A DNA stretch of 59,968 nt from Actinomycetota bacterium (GCA_003168255.1 PMSU01000197.1:1-59968), one strand, 5' to 3'; shown: positions 9,454-18,439, numbered from the stretch's first letter. Translations and numbers: made by a program. Notes: generated from the letters alone by a model not told the origin.

Positions 9454-10297
9454 CGGAACCCGCCTGGCTTTCATCGGGGCTGGGCTGGCCACTGGCGCTG
9501 GCCTGTCGTTGAGCGGCGCTTGGCTGGCTGGCAGCGGCGCTGGCCTGGCTGGCAGCGGCGCTGGCCTGGCTGGCGGGGCTGACCTCGCCGGGACTCGCCT
9601 CGTCGCCGGGGCGAGGCAGGCGCAGGCTGTAGCCGACGGCGCGCTGGGTGTGGATCAGGTCCGGCCCGTCGCTGGCCAGCTTGCGCCGCAGGTAGGTGAC
9701 GTAAGTAGACACGACCGTGCTGGATCCGCCGAAGTCGTAGTCCCACACGTGGTCCAGGAGCTGGGTTCGGGTGAGTACCCGGCCGGGGTTGAGCATGAAG
9801 TAGCGCAGCAGCCGGAACTCGGTCGGCGACAGCTCGATAAGGCGCCGGCCGCGGCGGACCTCGTAGATGTCCTGGTCGAGCGTGAGGTCCGCGAACGACA
9901 GGACTGGCTCGACGGGCGCAGGGCGGGTGCGGCGCAGCACGGTGCGGACCCGGGCGGCCAGCTCCTCCAGCCCGAACGGCTTGGTCATGTAGTCGTCGCC
10001 GCCGATGGTGAGCCCGGTGACCTTGTCGTCCTGCGTGTCCTTCGCGGTCAGGAAGATCACTGGGACCCGGTTTCCGTCCCTGCGCAGCCTGCGGACTAAC
10101 TCGAACCCGTCGATATCGGGCAGCATCACGTCCAGGATGAGCAGGTCGAAGGGGCGATTCCGGGCGAGGCGGAGCGCGTCTGTTCCGTTCTCCGCGGCGC
10201 TTACCTCGAAGCCGAGGAAGCGCAGTGACGTGGCGACGGCCTCTCTCAAGAAGGGCTCGTCGTCCACTACGAGCAAGTTCCCGTCGTCGGGTGTCAT
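9443..10297 (-). CDS. OmpR/PhoB-type response regulator with low-complexity tail
   Basis: A 284-residue two-component regulator. The receiver has the acidic pair DDE near the N-terminus, the phospho-acceptor D in LILDVMLPD, and the conserved T and K in LTAKDT and MTKPFG. The C-terminal winged helix has ELSPTEFRLLRYFMLNPGRV and VVSTYVTYLRRKL. Beyond the usual end it carries about 50 extra residues rich in Ser, Ala and Gln (repeats of ASQASAA), likely disordered and encoded by repetitive DNA around 9500-9600. It is divergently transcribed from the MacB-like export operon, with 241 bp between them that should hold both promoters. TTGACA at 10409-10414 is a candidate -35 box on the plus strand, but I see no convincing -10 for it. 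Confidence 0.9.
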   Translation of the reverse strand: MTPDDGNLLVVDDEPFLREAVATSLRFLGFEVSAAENGTDALRLARNRPFDLLILDVMLPDIDGFELVRRLRRDGNRVPVIFLTAKDTQDDKVTGLTIGGDDYMTKPFGLEELAARVRTVLRRTRPAPVEPVLSFADLTLDQDIYEVRRGRRLIELSPTEFRLLRYFMLNPGRVLTRTQLLDHVWDYDFGGSSTVVSTYVTYLRRKLASDGPDLIHTQRAVGYSLRLPRPGDEASPGEVSPASQASAAASQASAAASQPSAAQRQASASGQPSPDESQAGSDEP

Positions 10298-10538
10298 CAC
10301 GTCATCGCAGCATAGGGCGGTGAACGTAGTGTGCGAGAGATCTGCACGTTTCGTGTGAACGCCGCCCGCGGCGGCCCGGACGCGCGGCGGACGGCCCGCG
10401 CGCCTGTGTTGACACAGAACTCACACAAAGATCGCGCAGCTTCCTGAGAACGAACGTAGAAGGTGAGGCCTAGACGCGGGTTCAGGGATGCTGGCTCCTC
10501 CGGAGCCCTGGGCGACATGCGGAACATCGGAGGATCTC

Positions 10539-11921
10539 GTGACACAACTTGGCTCCCCGGCCACGCAGAGCGACCCCAACGATAGCGGCGGCCGGCCGGC
10601 GGCGCGCGGATCACGGCTCGCCCGGCGGCGGCGCGTGCTGCTCGGGGTGGGCATCGCGGCGGCCTTGCTGGCCATCGGCGGGCTGATCGGCGCCTCCTTC
10701 GTGAAGTCGCCGCAGCAGCTTGCCGCGAACACCGCGGCGCCGCCCGCCACGGTGACCGCGGCCACGGTCGTCTCCCAGGTCCTTACCTCGTCGGTTGAGA
10801 TGCGCGGCGTGGTGTACCCGGCGACCCAGTACGACGTGTACCCGAGCGCCCCGTCGAGTTCGTCGTCGGGTTCGGACTCGGCCGCGGGGAGCGCGTCCGC
10901 CGCGGGATCGTCGGCGACGGGCGCAAGCGGGTCCGCGGTGTACATATCGAAGCTGGATGTCGCCGCCGGCGACACGATCACCAACGGCGAGCAACTCGCC
11001 GAGATCGACGGCCAGCCGCTGTTCGCGCTGACCGGCACGGTGCCCGCGTGGCAGGACCTGACGCCAGGCGAAAGCGGGCCGGACGTGACCGAGCTGCAGA
11101 AGGCTCTCGCCTCGCTCGGGTACTACGACGATGCTGACACGCCCGGGTACTTCGGTTCAGCGACCGAGTACGCAGTGTCCCTTTACTACGAGCATCTCGG
11201 CTACACCCCGCCGTCCTCGGGCGGCGTGCCGGCCGCGGACGTGGTGTTCCTGCCGTCGCTGCCCGCGACGGTAGTCGCGGTGAACGGCGCGACCGGTCAG
11301 CAGCCCGGCCAGCCGTTCCTCGAGCTCGCCGCCCGCGGGTCGCTGGCGCTGACCGGTGAGCTGCCGCCGGGCTACGCCGGCCAGGTGAAGTCCAGCCTGA
11401 AGGTCACGATCTACGACGAGGTGACCGGCATCCACGCGACAGGGACCGTGACGGACCTGGGGACGGCGACCGCCCTAGTACCGGCTGGAGCGGTGGTGGA
11501 CGTCGGGGGCGGCGCGGGTTCGACGGCCTCTTCGGAGTCGGCCGGCTCCGAGTCTGCCGGGTCTTCCAGCTCAAGCAGCTCAGGCAGCTCGGGCAGCTCG
11601 GGCAGCTCGGCCAGCTCCGGCGCGACGCTGTTCATCCCGCTGACCGTGCGTCCGTCCAAACCGCTGGCCTCGGCGCTGAATGGCGAGAACGTCCTGGTAA
11701 CGGTGGAGACCGGTCAGACCGAGGGGCCGGTACTCACGGTGCCGGTCGCCGCGATCGTCACCACGGCGTCCGGCACGAGCGAGGTAACCGTGGTAGGCGC
11801 GCGCGGGAAGCAGACCGAGGTCGCGGTGACGCCGGGCATTTCCGAGAACGGCTATGTCCAGGTGACCCCGGTGACCTCCGGCAAGCTCGCCGCCGGCGAC
11901 CACGTGGTGGTGAGCGGCTGA
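10539..11921 (+). CDS. Membrane-fusion adaptor with peptidoglycan-binding domain
   Basis: A 460-residue protein with a GTG start preceded by GGAGG 5 nt upstream. A single N-terminal membrane anchor spans about residues 34-55. A serine/alanine-rich linker follows, then a biotinyl-lipoyl-like segment (VYISKLDVAAGDTITNGEQLAEIDG). A peptidoglycan-binding type 1 fold lies near residues 171-222 (GESGPDVTELQKALASLGYY). The C-terminal beta-rich half contains a second Ser-rich linker near 330-365. In MacA-like systems this subunit couples the inner-membrane ABC transporter to the envelope. In a Gram-positive cell the peptidoglycan-binding insert probably tethers it to the wall. It overlaps the next gene by 1 nt. 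Confidence 0.85.
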   Translation: MTQLGSPATQSDPNDSGGRPAARGSRLARRRRVLLGVGIAAALLAIGGLIGASFVKSPQQLAANTAAPPATVTAATVVSQVLTSSVEMRGVVYPATQYDVYPSAPSSSSSGSDSAAGSASAAGSSATGASGSAVYISKLDVAAGDTITNGEQLAEIDGQPLFALTGTVPAWQDLTPGESGPDVTELQKALASLGYYDDADTPGYFGSATEYAVSLYYEHLGYTPPSSGGVPAADVVFLPSLPATVVAVNGATGQQPGQPFLELAARGSLALTGELPPGYAGQVKSSLKVTIYDEVTGIHATGTVTDLGTATALVPAGAVVDVGGGAGSTASSESAGSESAGSSSSSSSGSSGSSGSSASSGATLFIPLTVRPSKPLASALNGENVLVTVETGQTEGPVLTVPVAAIVTTASGTSEVTVVGARGKQTEVAVTPGISENGYVQVTPVTSGKLAAGDHVVVSG

Positions 11922-12613
11922 TGACCGTACCGGTGATCGAACTGCGTGGCCTGGCCCGCACCTACCCCGGTCCGCCGCCGGTGCCGGCGCTGCGCCCGGC
12001 CGACCTGGTGATCGAGGCAGGCGGCTACGTCGCGGTGACTGGGCCGTCCGGCTCGGGCAAGTCGACGCTGCTGCACCTGCTCGGCCTGCTCGACTCACCG
12101 ACCGAGGGCAGCTACCTGCTGGACGGCCTGGACACTTCCGCGCTGAACGACCGGGACCGGTCCGCGCTGCGCGGCAGGCAGATCGGGGTCGTCTTCCAGG
12201 CATTCCACCTGCTGCCCTACCGGACGGCGCTGGAGAACGTGCTGCTCGCCGAGCTTTACAACCAGACGCCGCGAAGCGACCGGCTCCGGGCGGCGGCCGA
12301 CGCGCTCGACGCGGTCGGGCTGGGACACCGGCTCGACGCGCTGCCCACCACGCTGTCCGGCGGGGAGAGCCAACGGGTCGCGATAGCGCGGGCGCTGGTG
12401 AACCGACCGAGCCTGCTGCTGTGCGACGAGCCGACGGGGAACCTGGACTCGCGGAACGCGGCTTCGCTCATGGAACTGCTCGACCAGCTGAACGCGGCCG
12501 GTTTCACGATCATGGTGATCACGCACGACGCCGGAGTGGCGGCTCACGCCGGCCGGACGATCGTGATCAGCGACGGGGTGCTGTCCGAACGAATCGAGGT
12601 CGATCATGCGTAG
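11921..12613 (+). CDS. MacB/LolD-type ABC transporter ATPase
   Basis: A 230-residue ATP-binding subunit. It shows Walker A GPSGSGKST, Q-loop VVFQAFHLLP, signature LSGGESQRVAIARAL, Walker B LLLCDEPTGNLD and H-loop ITHD. The sequence has the LolD/MacB flavour typical of mechanotransmission exporters rather than importers. It shares one base with the adaptor stop and overlaps the permease by 8 nt, so the three are one translational unit. Confidence 0.92.
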   Translation: MTVPVIELRGLARTYPGPPPVPALRPADLVIEAGGYVAVTGPSGSGKSTLLHLLGLLDSPTEGSYLLDGLDTSALNDRDRSALRGRQIGVVFQAFHLLPYRTALENVLLAELYNQTPRSDRLRAAADALDAVGLGHRLDALPTTLSGGESQRVAIARALVNRPSLLLCDEPTGNLDSRNAASLMELLDQLNAAGFTIMVITHDAGVAAHAGRTIVISDGVLSERIEVDHA

Positions 12614-13877
12614 GTCACTTACTGGCCTGCCGTTGCCACGGCTGACCGCGCGGGACGCGACCGCCGAGGCGGTCGCGGGGATCGTGCAGCGGCCGGGCCG
12701 GGCCGGGCTGACCATGCTCGGCACGGTCCTGGGCGTGGGCGCGTTCGTGGCCGTGCTCGGCCTGACCGCCACCGGGGCGGGCCAGATCTCGCACCAGTTC
12801 ACGGTGCTCGAAGACACCACGGTGACCGTGGAGGACAACGGCCCGGCCAACAACGTCGCCGCGCCCGGCACCAATCCCGCCATCGGCTTCCCGGCCGACG
12901 CGGACGCGATCGCCGGCCACATCAACGGGGTGGCCGCCGCGGGTGTCTGGTGGCCGGTCTCTGTCCCGGACGGCACGAACTTCACCGGCTCGCTCGCGCT
13001 GTCCGCCGCCGCCTCCCAGACGATCAACCTGCTGGCCGCCTCGCCCGGCGCGACGGCGGCCATGGGGCTGACGATGGTCGCAGGCTCGCCGCTGAGCACG
13101 TACGAGAACGACAACAGCCAGCACGTCGCGGTGATCGACACCAGCACGGCGGCGGCACTCGGCATCTCCGCCGCGCGCCTGGCCAGCCATCCCGCGGCGT
13201 TCGTGGACGGCATCGCGTACACGGTGGTCGGCGTCTACAGCTCCGCGCAGCGCGTGGTCACCGACGAGAGCGCGATGCTGATCCCGGAGAATACGGCGCT
13301 CGCCGACTTCGGCAACCCGCAGCCTGGCATCGGGAACCAGGATGAGGCCCAGATGGTCGTCGCGACCAGGGTCGGCGCCGCGCAGGCGGTGTCACGGCAG
13401 ATCGCCGCCGCCGAGCTGCCGACCGACCCGAGCCGGCTGGTCGTGACGTCGCCGCCCAACCCGCAGAACCTACAGAGTGAGGTGAGCGGCGACCTGGCCG
13501 GCCTGTTCCTGATCCTCGCGCTGATCAGCCTGCTGATCGGCGCGGTCGGTATCGCAAACACGACACTTGTCGCCGTGCTTGAGCGCACCGAAGAGATCGG
13601 CCTGCGCCGCGCCGTCGGCGCCCGGCCGCGGCACATCGCCGCGCAGTTCCTCGCCGAGTCCACGGCGATCGGCACGCTCGGCGGGCTGATCGGCACCTGC
13701 ATCGGCGTCGGCACCGTGGTGATCTTCGCCGCGGCCAAGGACTGGACCGCCGTGCTGAACCCCGCCTATACGCTGCCCGCGCCGCTGATCGGCAGCGTCG
13801 TCGGCCTGCTGGCGGGCGCGTACCCGGCGCTGCGCGCGGCGCGGACCAGCCCGCTGGCGGCGCTGCGGCACGCCTGA
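12606..13877 (+). CDS. MacB/FtsX-like ABC permease
   Basis: A 423-residue permease. The first membrane helix (near residues 36-58) precedes a large extracytoplasmic domain. Three closely spaced C-terminal helices follow: FLILALISLLIGAVGIA, then STAIGTLGGLIGTCIG, then LIGSVVGLLAGAYPALR. The ending ARTSPLAALRHA is the classic MacB/FtsX C-terminal signature. With the ATPase and adaptor it should form a tripartite exporter or envelope-remodelling machine. The two lipoproteins immediately downstream may be its substrates or partners. Confidence 0.92.
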   Translation: MRRSLTGLPLPRLTARDATAEAVAGIVQRPGRAGLTMLGTVLGVGAFVAVLGLTATGAGQISHQFTVLEDTTVTVEDNGPANNVAAPGTNPAIGFPADADAIAGHINGVAAAGVWWPVSVPDGTNFTGSLALSAAASQTINLLAASPGATAAMGLTMVAGSPLSTYENDNSQHVAVIDTSTAAALGISAARLASHPAAFVDGIAYTVVGVYSSAQRVVTDESAMLIPENTALADFGNPQPGIGNQDEAQMVVATRVGAAQAVSRQIAAAELPTDPSRLVVTSPPNPQNLQSEVSGDLAGLFLILALISLLIGAVGIANTTLVAVLERTEEIGLRRAVGARPRHIAAQFLAESTAIGTLGGLIGTCIGVGTVVIFAAAKDWTAVLNPAYTLPAPLIGSVVGLLAGAYPALRAARTSPLAALRHA

Positions 13878-13904
13878 GCCGTGGCACGCCTGAAAGGAAC
13901 GACG

Positions 13905-14903
13905 ATGCACATCCGCACCGGCCTCTGTCTCCTGATCAGCTGTTGCGCGGGCCTCACCGCCTGCACAGCCGGCCCGCCCAAGGGACCGAGCACGACCGTC
14001 AGCACGCCCAGCGTGGGCAGGCCGCAGCCACCCGTATCCGCCCAGGCGGCGCTGTCCCGCGACGCGTTCACTCCCTACGCCGCGCTCGGCCTGGCCAACA
14101 ACGACGGGCTGGCGCCTAACGAATCGACTAACGCGCTCGCCATCGCCTGCATGAGCGGCGCAGGCTACCCGAACCCCGGCCTCGTCCCGTTCTCTGTCAA
14201 CAGCGGGCCCGCGAACCTGGCGTTCTCGCAGCCCTGGGGGGAATGGGGCTACCTGGGAGTCGCCGAGGCGGAGCAGTACGGTTTCCGGGTTCCCCCCGGC
14301 TCAGCGGTGAGCGCCCTGGGCATCGACATCCCCACGCAAGAGAACACGAACCCGGCGAGCCTGCCCGAGGCGGAGCAGACCGCGATCGGCAGGTGCGGCA
14401 CGATCGTGCAGGACTTCTCCAACGCCACGGCGAAGGGACCGCAGGCGGGCATCCAGACGCTGAGCAACGACATCTACAACGACATCGTGCGTGACGCGGC
14501 GGTGAAAAGTGCCACGAAGGCGTGGTCCGCCTGCATGGCGAAGAACGGCTACAGCTACCAGCAGCCGCAGGCCGTGTTCTTCCAGCAGTTGCAGGCCATG
14601 TACGGCGGGGGGCGGCCGATAAGCATCGGGGATCCGGTGAGCGCCGCCGCCAACCGGGCGCAGATCGCGGCCGCCGCTACCGATGCTGGCTGCACCCAGT
14701 CCACGGACCTGGCCGGGATCTACTTCGCCGTCCAGGACAGCTACGAGCAGCAGCTCGTCAACGCCAACCAGCAGGCGCTCAACACCGCGGTCCAGCAGTA
14801 CCGCACCGCCTACGCCAAAGAGCTGAACAAGCTCCCCGGGCTGCTGCGAACGGCGAAGGCCATGCCGCTCTCCACCCGAAAGCACACACGGGCCGCGTCT
14901 TAA
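13905..14903 (+). CDS. Lipoprotein, paralogue A
   Basis: A 332-residue predicted lipoprotein. The signal peptide ends in the lipobox LTAC, and the mature protein would begin CTAGPPKG. The start is the ATG of MHIRTG, 5 nt after a GAAAGGA ribosome site. The mature part has repeated small-Cys motifs (IACMSGAGY, GRCGTIV, SACMAKNGY, DAGC). Cys pairing outside the cell is plausible. The C-terminal third (STDLAGIYFAVQ, YEQQLVNANQQAL) is nearly identical to the next gene, so the two arose by tandem duplication. I recognise no enzymatic motif. It sits 27 bp after the permease. Confidence 0.7.
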   Translation: MHIRTGLCLLISCCAGLTACTAGPPKGPSTTVSTPSVGRPQPPVSAQAALSRDAFTPYAALGLANNDGLAPNESTNALAIACMSGAGYPNPGLVPFSVNSGPANLAFSQPWGEWGYLGVAEAEQYGFRVPPGSAVSALGIDIPTQENTNPASLPEAEQTAIGRCGTIVQDFSNATAKGPQAGIQTLSNDIYNDIVRDAAVKSATKAWSACMAKNGYSYQQPQAVFFQQLQAMYGGGRPISIGDPVSAAANRAQIAAAATDAGCTQSTDLAGIYFAVQDSYEQQLVNANQQALNTAVQQYRTAYAKELNKLPGLLRTAKAMPLSTRKHTRAAS

Positions 14904-14930
14904 CCACCGGCTGACGCGAAAGGGACGACC

Positions 14931-15989
14931 ATGCGCATCCGGGCCTGCCTCAGTGTCCTCATCTGCTGCTGCGCCGGCCTCACCGCCTGCACCGCCGCCG
15001 CGCCGAAGGGGCCGGCCGCGACCGTGACCACACCCAGCGTCGGCAGGCCGCCAGCCCCGGTTTCCGCCCAGGCGGCCCTGTCGTCGGAGGCCTTCACGCC
15101 CTACGCCGGACTCGGTGCCAGCTCAGACGACGGGCTGGCACCCGGTGACACGTATTCAGCCCTGCACACCGCGTGCATGACCGACGCGGGCTACGGCCAG
15201 TACTCCGGCAGCACGCCGTACTTCGCCCGTGCGAACCGGGGCCTGGCGTTCGCGCAGCCCGCCGGGCCGTGGGGCTACATCGGGACCGCGCTGGCTGCCC
15301 AGTACGGCTTCACCGCCCCTTCCGACAGCAACGACGCTCAGTCCTCCGGCCCGCCCGCCGCGCCGTTGACCAGCCTGTCCGCCGGAGCGCAGGCCGCCGC
15401 GGGCAAGTGCCTCAACATCGTCGCGGACTTCAACGATGCCCAGTTCGCCGCCTCGCTGGCCGGCATCGAGACGATGAACGACGACCTCAGCACCGACGTG
15501 GTCCAGGACCCGGGCTTCAAGAAGGCGACAAAGGCCTGGTCGGCCTGCATGGCCAGGAACGGGTACAACTCCCCCGACGCGGACACGCTGATGCAGCAGG
15601 AACTGACCGCCCTTGACCCGAAGGTGACCCCGGGATCGCTCCCGACCCCGGGATCGGGAGCGACCCCGGGATCAGGCCTGACCGCCGCGCAGAACCAGGC
15701 GCAGATCGCGACGGCCGTGACCGACGCGGACTGCACGCGGTCCACCGACCTGGCCGGTATCTACTTCGCCGTCCAGGGCAGCTACGAGCAGCAGTTCGTC
15801 AACGCCAACCAGCAGGCGCTCACCGCCGCGATCCGGCAGTACAAGGCCGCCTACGGTAAGGAACTGAGCAAGCTCCCGGCGCTGCTGCGGACGTCGTCGG
15901 CCACACCCGACCTGCCCCACGGGGCTGGCAGCCCCCACCGACCCGGCCACGCTGGCAGGCCCGGCGGGCCCAGCTCCGCCCACTCCTGA
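14931..15989 (+). CDS. Lipoprotein, paralogue B
   Basis: A 352-residue tandem paralogue of the preceding gene. The start is the ATG of MRIRACL after a GAAAGGGA ribosome site, and the lipobox LTAC is retained. The shared blocks are the N-terminus (GRPPAPVSAQAALS), the Cys-bearing segments (HTACMTDAGY, SACMARNGY, DADC) and the C-terminal STDLAGIYFAVQGSYEQQ. It differs by a short repetitive insert near residues 226-244 (TPGS repeats, coded by CCCCGGGATCG-like DNA) and a Pro/Gly/His-rich tail. Its stop lies 80 bp from the convergent DrrB-like gene. Confidence 0.7.
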   Translation: MRIRACLSVLICCCAGLTACTAAAPKGPAATVTTPSVGRPPAPVSAQAALSSEAFTPYAGLGASSDDGLAPGDTYSALHTACMTDAGYGQYSGSTPYFARANRGLAFAQPAGPWGYIGTALAAQYGFTAPSDSNDAQSSGPPAAPLTSLSAGAQAAAGKCLNIVADFNDAQFAASLAGIETMNDDLSTDVVQDPGFKKATKAWSACMARNGYNSPDADTLMQQELTALDPKVTPGSLPTPGSGATPGSGLTAAQNQAQIATAVTDADCTRSTDLAGIYFAVQGSYEQQFVNANQQALTAAIRQYKAAYGKELSKLPALLRTSSATPDLPHGAGSPHRPGHAGRPGGPSSAHS

Positions 15990-16069
15990 CAGCACGGGCA
16001 CCGCGACCCGCCAACTGATCTGGCAGGAGCGATCAAGGTGCCCCGCACCGGCATCGGTGTCGCCGCGGC

Positions 16070-16927
16070 TCAGCGGCTGGCCGCGGCTCTGCGGCTGGCC
16101 GCGGCGTACCTGCGCACCGACAGCGTCCCGAACACCGCGAGCAGCAGCACCGACCACGTCGCGGTCGCCAGCACCGGATGGGCCAGCGGCCAGGCACCCG
16201 GTCCGCCAGCCGCGGCCGGGCTGCCGAGCAGCTGACGGCATGCCGCGACCAGCGAGCTGACCGGGTTCCAGTCGGAGATGACGCGCAGCCAGGCCGGCAT
16301 GTGCGCGGTAGGCACGAACGTGTTCGAGATCATCGTGAGCGGGAAGATCAGCGGCGTGAGCTGGTCGGCGGTCTCCTCGTTGCGGACGGTCAGGCCGATG
16401 AACACGCCGACCCAGCTCATCGCGTATCTGAGCAGGACGAGCAGCCCGAACGCGGCCAGCATGCCCCAAGCGCCGCCGTGCGGCCGCCAGCCGACGGCCA
16501 GTCCGCAGCCGACCATGATGACCAGCGCCACCGTCCCGGTCACGATGTCCGCCCCGGTCTGCCCGAACGGCACCGCCAGCCGGGTCATCGGCATCGACCG
16601 GAACCGGTCCATCACGCCCTTCGCCGCGTCGCCCGCGACGATCATGGTGGTCGCTATCACGCCGGTGAACGCGCTCATGGCGAACAGCCCGGGCATCAGG
16701 TACTCCCGGTAGTTACCGCCGGGCACGGAGATCGCGCTGCCGAACACGTAGCCGAACAGCAGCACCATGATGGCGGGAAAGACCAGTGCGCCGACCAGCT
16801 CGCCCGGCGCGTACTTGATATGCCTGAGGTCGCGCCTGACCACGGTCAGGCAGTCGGCCAGCGCCCACCGGGCCCGGCCGGTGAGCGTCGCCGGGGCCTG
16901 CGGGGCCTGCATCGTCATCGTCGTCAT
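16070..16927 (-). CDS. DrrB-like ABC-2 permease
   Basis: A 285-residue ABC-2 type membrane subunit with about six hydrophobic segments. It carries the DrrB-type block MPGLFAMSAFTGVIATTMIV, followed by DRFRSMPMTRLAV and the late motif TPLIFPLTMISNTFVPTAHMPAWLR. Proteins of this type export hydrophobic drugs or lipids with a DrrA ATPase. Its ATG overlaps the drrA stop by 4 nt. Because drrA is broken by the island, this permease has probably lost its cognate ATPase and its original promoter. Confidence 0.85.
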   Translation of the reverse strand: MTTMTMQAPQAPATLTGRARWALADCLTVVRRDLRHIKYAPGELVGALVFPAIMVLLFGYVFGSAISVPGGNYREYLMPGLFAMSAFTGVIATTMIVAGDAAKGVMDRFRSMPMTRLAVPFGQTGADIVTGTVALVIMVGCGLAVGWRPHGGAWGMLAAFGLLVLLRYAMSWVGVFIGLTVRNEETADQLTPLIFPLTMISNTFVPTAHMPAWLRVISDWNPVSSLVAACRQLLGSPAAAGGPGAWPLAHPVLATATWSVLLLAVFGTLSVRRYAAASRRAAASR

Positions 16928-17844
16928 GCCGCGTCCCTCGCTGTCTGAGCTGTCTGCGCGGCCGGCCGGCCGCCGGAGTCCGGCGCGTCGCCGGTGAGCC
17001 GGAGGAACACGTCATCGAGCGTCGGGCGGCGCAGCGCGACGTCCTGCGCCACGACGCCGGCCCGGCCGAGCTCAGCGGCCACGTCGGCGAGCGTCGCCAC
17101 GGCATCCGTGACAGCCACGCTGACCTGCCTGCCATCGCGATCGATCACCGGCTCCGCGCCGGATATCCGGGCCAGCACGCCCGCCGCCGCACTGACCGCG
17201 CGGGCGTCCCTGACGACCACAGTCAGCCGGCCGCCGATCGCCGCCTTGAGCTGATCGGGAGTGCCCGACGCGATCACCCGCCCCGCATCGACGACCGCGA
17301 TGTGGCCGGCCAGCTGATCGGCCTCGTCCATGTACTGCGTGGTGAGCAGCACCGTCGTCCCTGACTCGGCCAGTTCCCTGACGCCGGCCCAGATGTCGGC
17401 GCGGCTGCGCGGGTCCAGCCCGGTTGTCGGCTCGTCGAGGAACAGCACGGGCGGCGCGACGATCAGGCTGGCGGCAAGGTCGAGCTTGCGCCGCATCCCG
17501 CCGGAATAACCCTTCACCACCCGGTCGGCCGCCTCGGCCAGCCCGAACCGGTCCAGCAGGTCGTCCGCCCGCTGCCGGGCGAGCCGGGCCGGGAGGTGAT
17601 ACAGCCGGGCGAACATCCGCAGGTTGTCGCGGCCGCCCAGCTTCTCGTCCACGGCGGCGTGCTGGCCGGCCAGGCCGATCAGGCGGCGTACCCCGGCGGG
17701 GTCGCGGACCACGTCGTGGCCGGCTACCCAGGCCCGGCCCGAATCGGGCTGCGTCAGCGTGGTCAGTATCCGCACCGCCGTGGTCTTGCCCGCCCCGGTA
17801 AGCGTCTTGTGACCAGGATTATAGTCAACTATAATCCTGGTCAT
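16924..17844 (-). pseudogene. DrrA-like ATPase, C-terminal fragment split by island
   Basis: Family sequence runs from GAGKTTAVRILTTL at 17796 down to the stop, about 290 residues. It contains the signature YSGGMRRKLDLAA, Walker B VLFLDEPTTGLDP and the DrrA-type C-terminal domain. Everything before GAGK is missing here and is found at 22852-23010. An ATG at 17844 inside the island could in principle restart translation (MTRIIVDYN), but that product lacks the N-terminal beta strands and the first glycine of the P-loop, so I expect no transport function. The interruption is exactly in the Walker A codons. Confidence 0.85.
17807..17842 (+). promoter_or_regulatory. Toxin-antitoxin promoter-operator, leaderless
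   Basis: The perfect inverted repeat GACCAGGATTATAGT (17811-17825) pairs with 17828-17842 around a 2-nt centre. TATAAT lies inside the right arm at 17830-17835. TTGTGA at 17807-17812 is a fair -35 box at a 17-bp spacing. Transcription would begin at about 17842-17843, at the antitoxin ATG, giving a leaderless mRNA. Palindromes over the promoter are the usual autorepression sites of Phd/RelE-type modules. The symmetry also puts a TATAAT on the minus strand. Confidence 0.7.
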
Positions 17845-18136
17845 GACGATCCTGCCGCTTAACGATGTCAAGACGCGCTTCTCGGCCATCGCCGACGAGG
17901 TGGCGGCCACCCAAGACCGCGTGATCGTCACACGGAACGGCAGGCCGCACGTCATGGTCATCTCCATCGACGACTTCGAGTCCTTGCAGATGACCCGCGA
18001 ACTCCTGGCGGAGCCAGGTGCCGTGCAGGACATCCTGGCCGCCGACCAGGAGATCTCGGCGGGGGGTTATCACACACTGGACGACCTGCGGGCCGCACTC
18101 GAAGAACGCCAGCGCCAAGAGGACGCCGGCGCGTGA
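17843..18136 (+). CDS. Phd/YefM-family antitoxin
   Basis: A 97-residue type II antitoxin. The N-terminal DNA-binding fold is typical of the family (LPLNDVKTRFSAIADEV, then VIVTRNGRPHVMVISIDDFESL). The C-terminal half is acidic and probably flexible, wrapping the toxin. It begins directly at the edge of the promoter palindrome with no room for a ribosome site, which supports leaderless translation. It overlaps the toxin by 4 nt (GTGA). It is expected to repress its own promoter, alone or with the toxin. Confidence 0.88.
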   Translation: MTILPLNDVKTRFSAIADEVAATQDRVIVTRNGRPHVMVISIDDFESLQMTRELLAEPGAVQDILAADQEISAGGYHTLDDLRAALEERQRQEDAGA

Positions 18137-18420
18137 GCGACGCATACTCCGTCCGGCTCGCGCCCGGAGTGCTGCGGACTCTCCAGGCGGGACCACCAAG
18201 AGGAATCCCGCTCAACGCCGCATGGGCGATTTTCGAGTTCATCCACGGGCCGCTCAGCCAGGATCCCTGGAAGGTCTCCAAGCCACTGCACGACGAATTG
18301 GAAGCCTTCCGCGGCGCCAGGCGCGGCGAGTACCGGGTCGTCCTGCGCATCGACGAGGAACGGCGCGAAGTGCGCGTGGTCCGCGTGGACCACCGATCCG
18401 ACATCTACCGGTCAGCGTGA
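18133..18420 (+). CDS. RelE/ParE-family toxin
   Basis: A 95-residue toxin with a GTG start coupled to the antitoxin stop. It has the compact RelE fold pattern: helical N-terminus (YSVRLAPGVLRTLQ), a PLHDELEAFRGARRGEYRVVLRID core and the basic, aromatic end VRVVRVDHRSDIY. The GEYRVVLRID and DHRSDIY motifs fit the mRNA-cleaving RelE branch better than ParE gyrase inhibitors, but I cannot settle this by eye. It lies 19 bp from the convergent GHKL gene. It may stabilise the island by post-segregational killing or act in phage abortive infection. Confidence 0.87.
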   Translation: MSDAYSVRLAPGVLRTLQAGPPRGIPLNAAWAIFEFIHGPLSQDPWKVSKPLHDELEAFRGARRGEYRVVLRIDEERREVRVVRVDHRSDIYRSA

Positions 18421-18439
18421 CGGAACGAGGCTAATTTCC

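Noticed and set aside
16924..17844. Functional DrrA variant restarted from the ATG at 17844
   Set aside because: The product would lack the N-terminal strands and the first P-loop glycine. The missing part is found intact at 22852-23010, so a split gene is the better reading.
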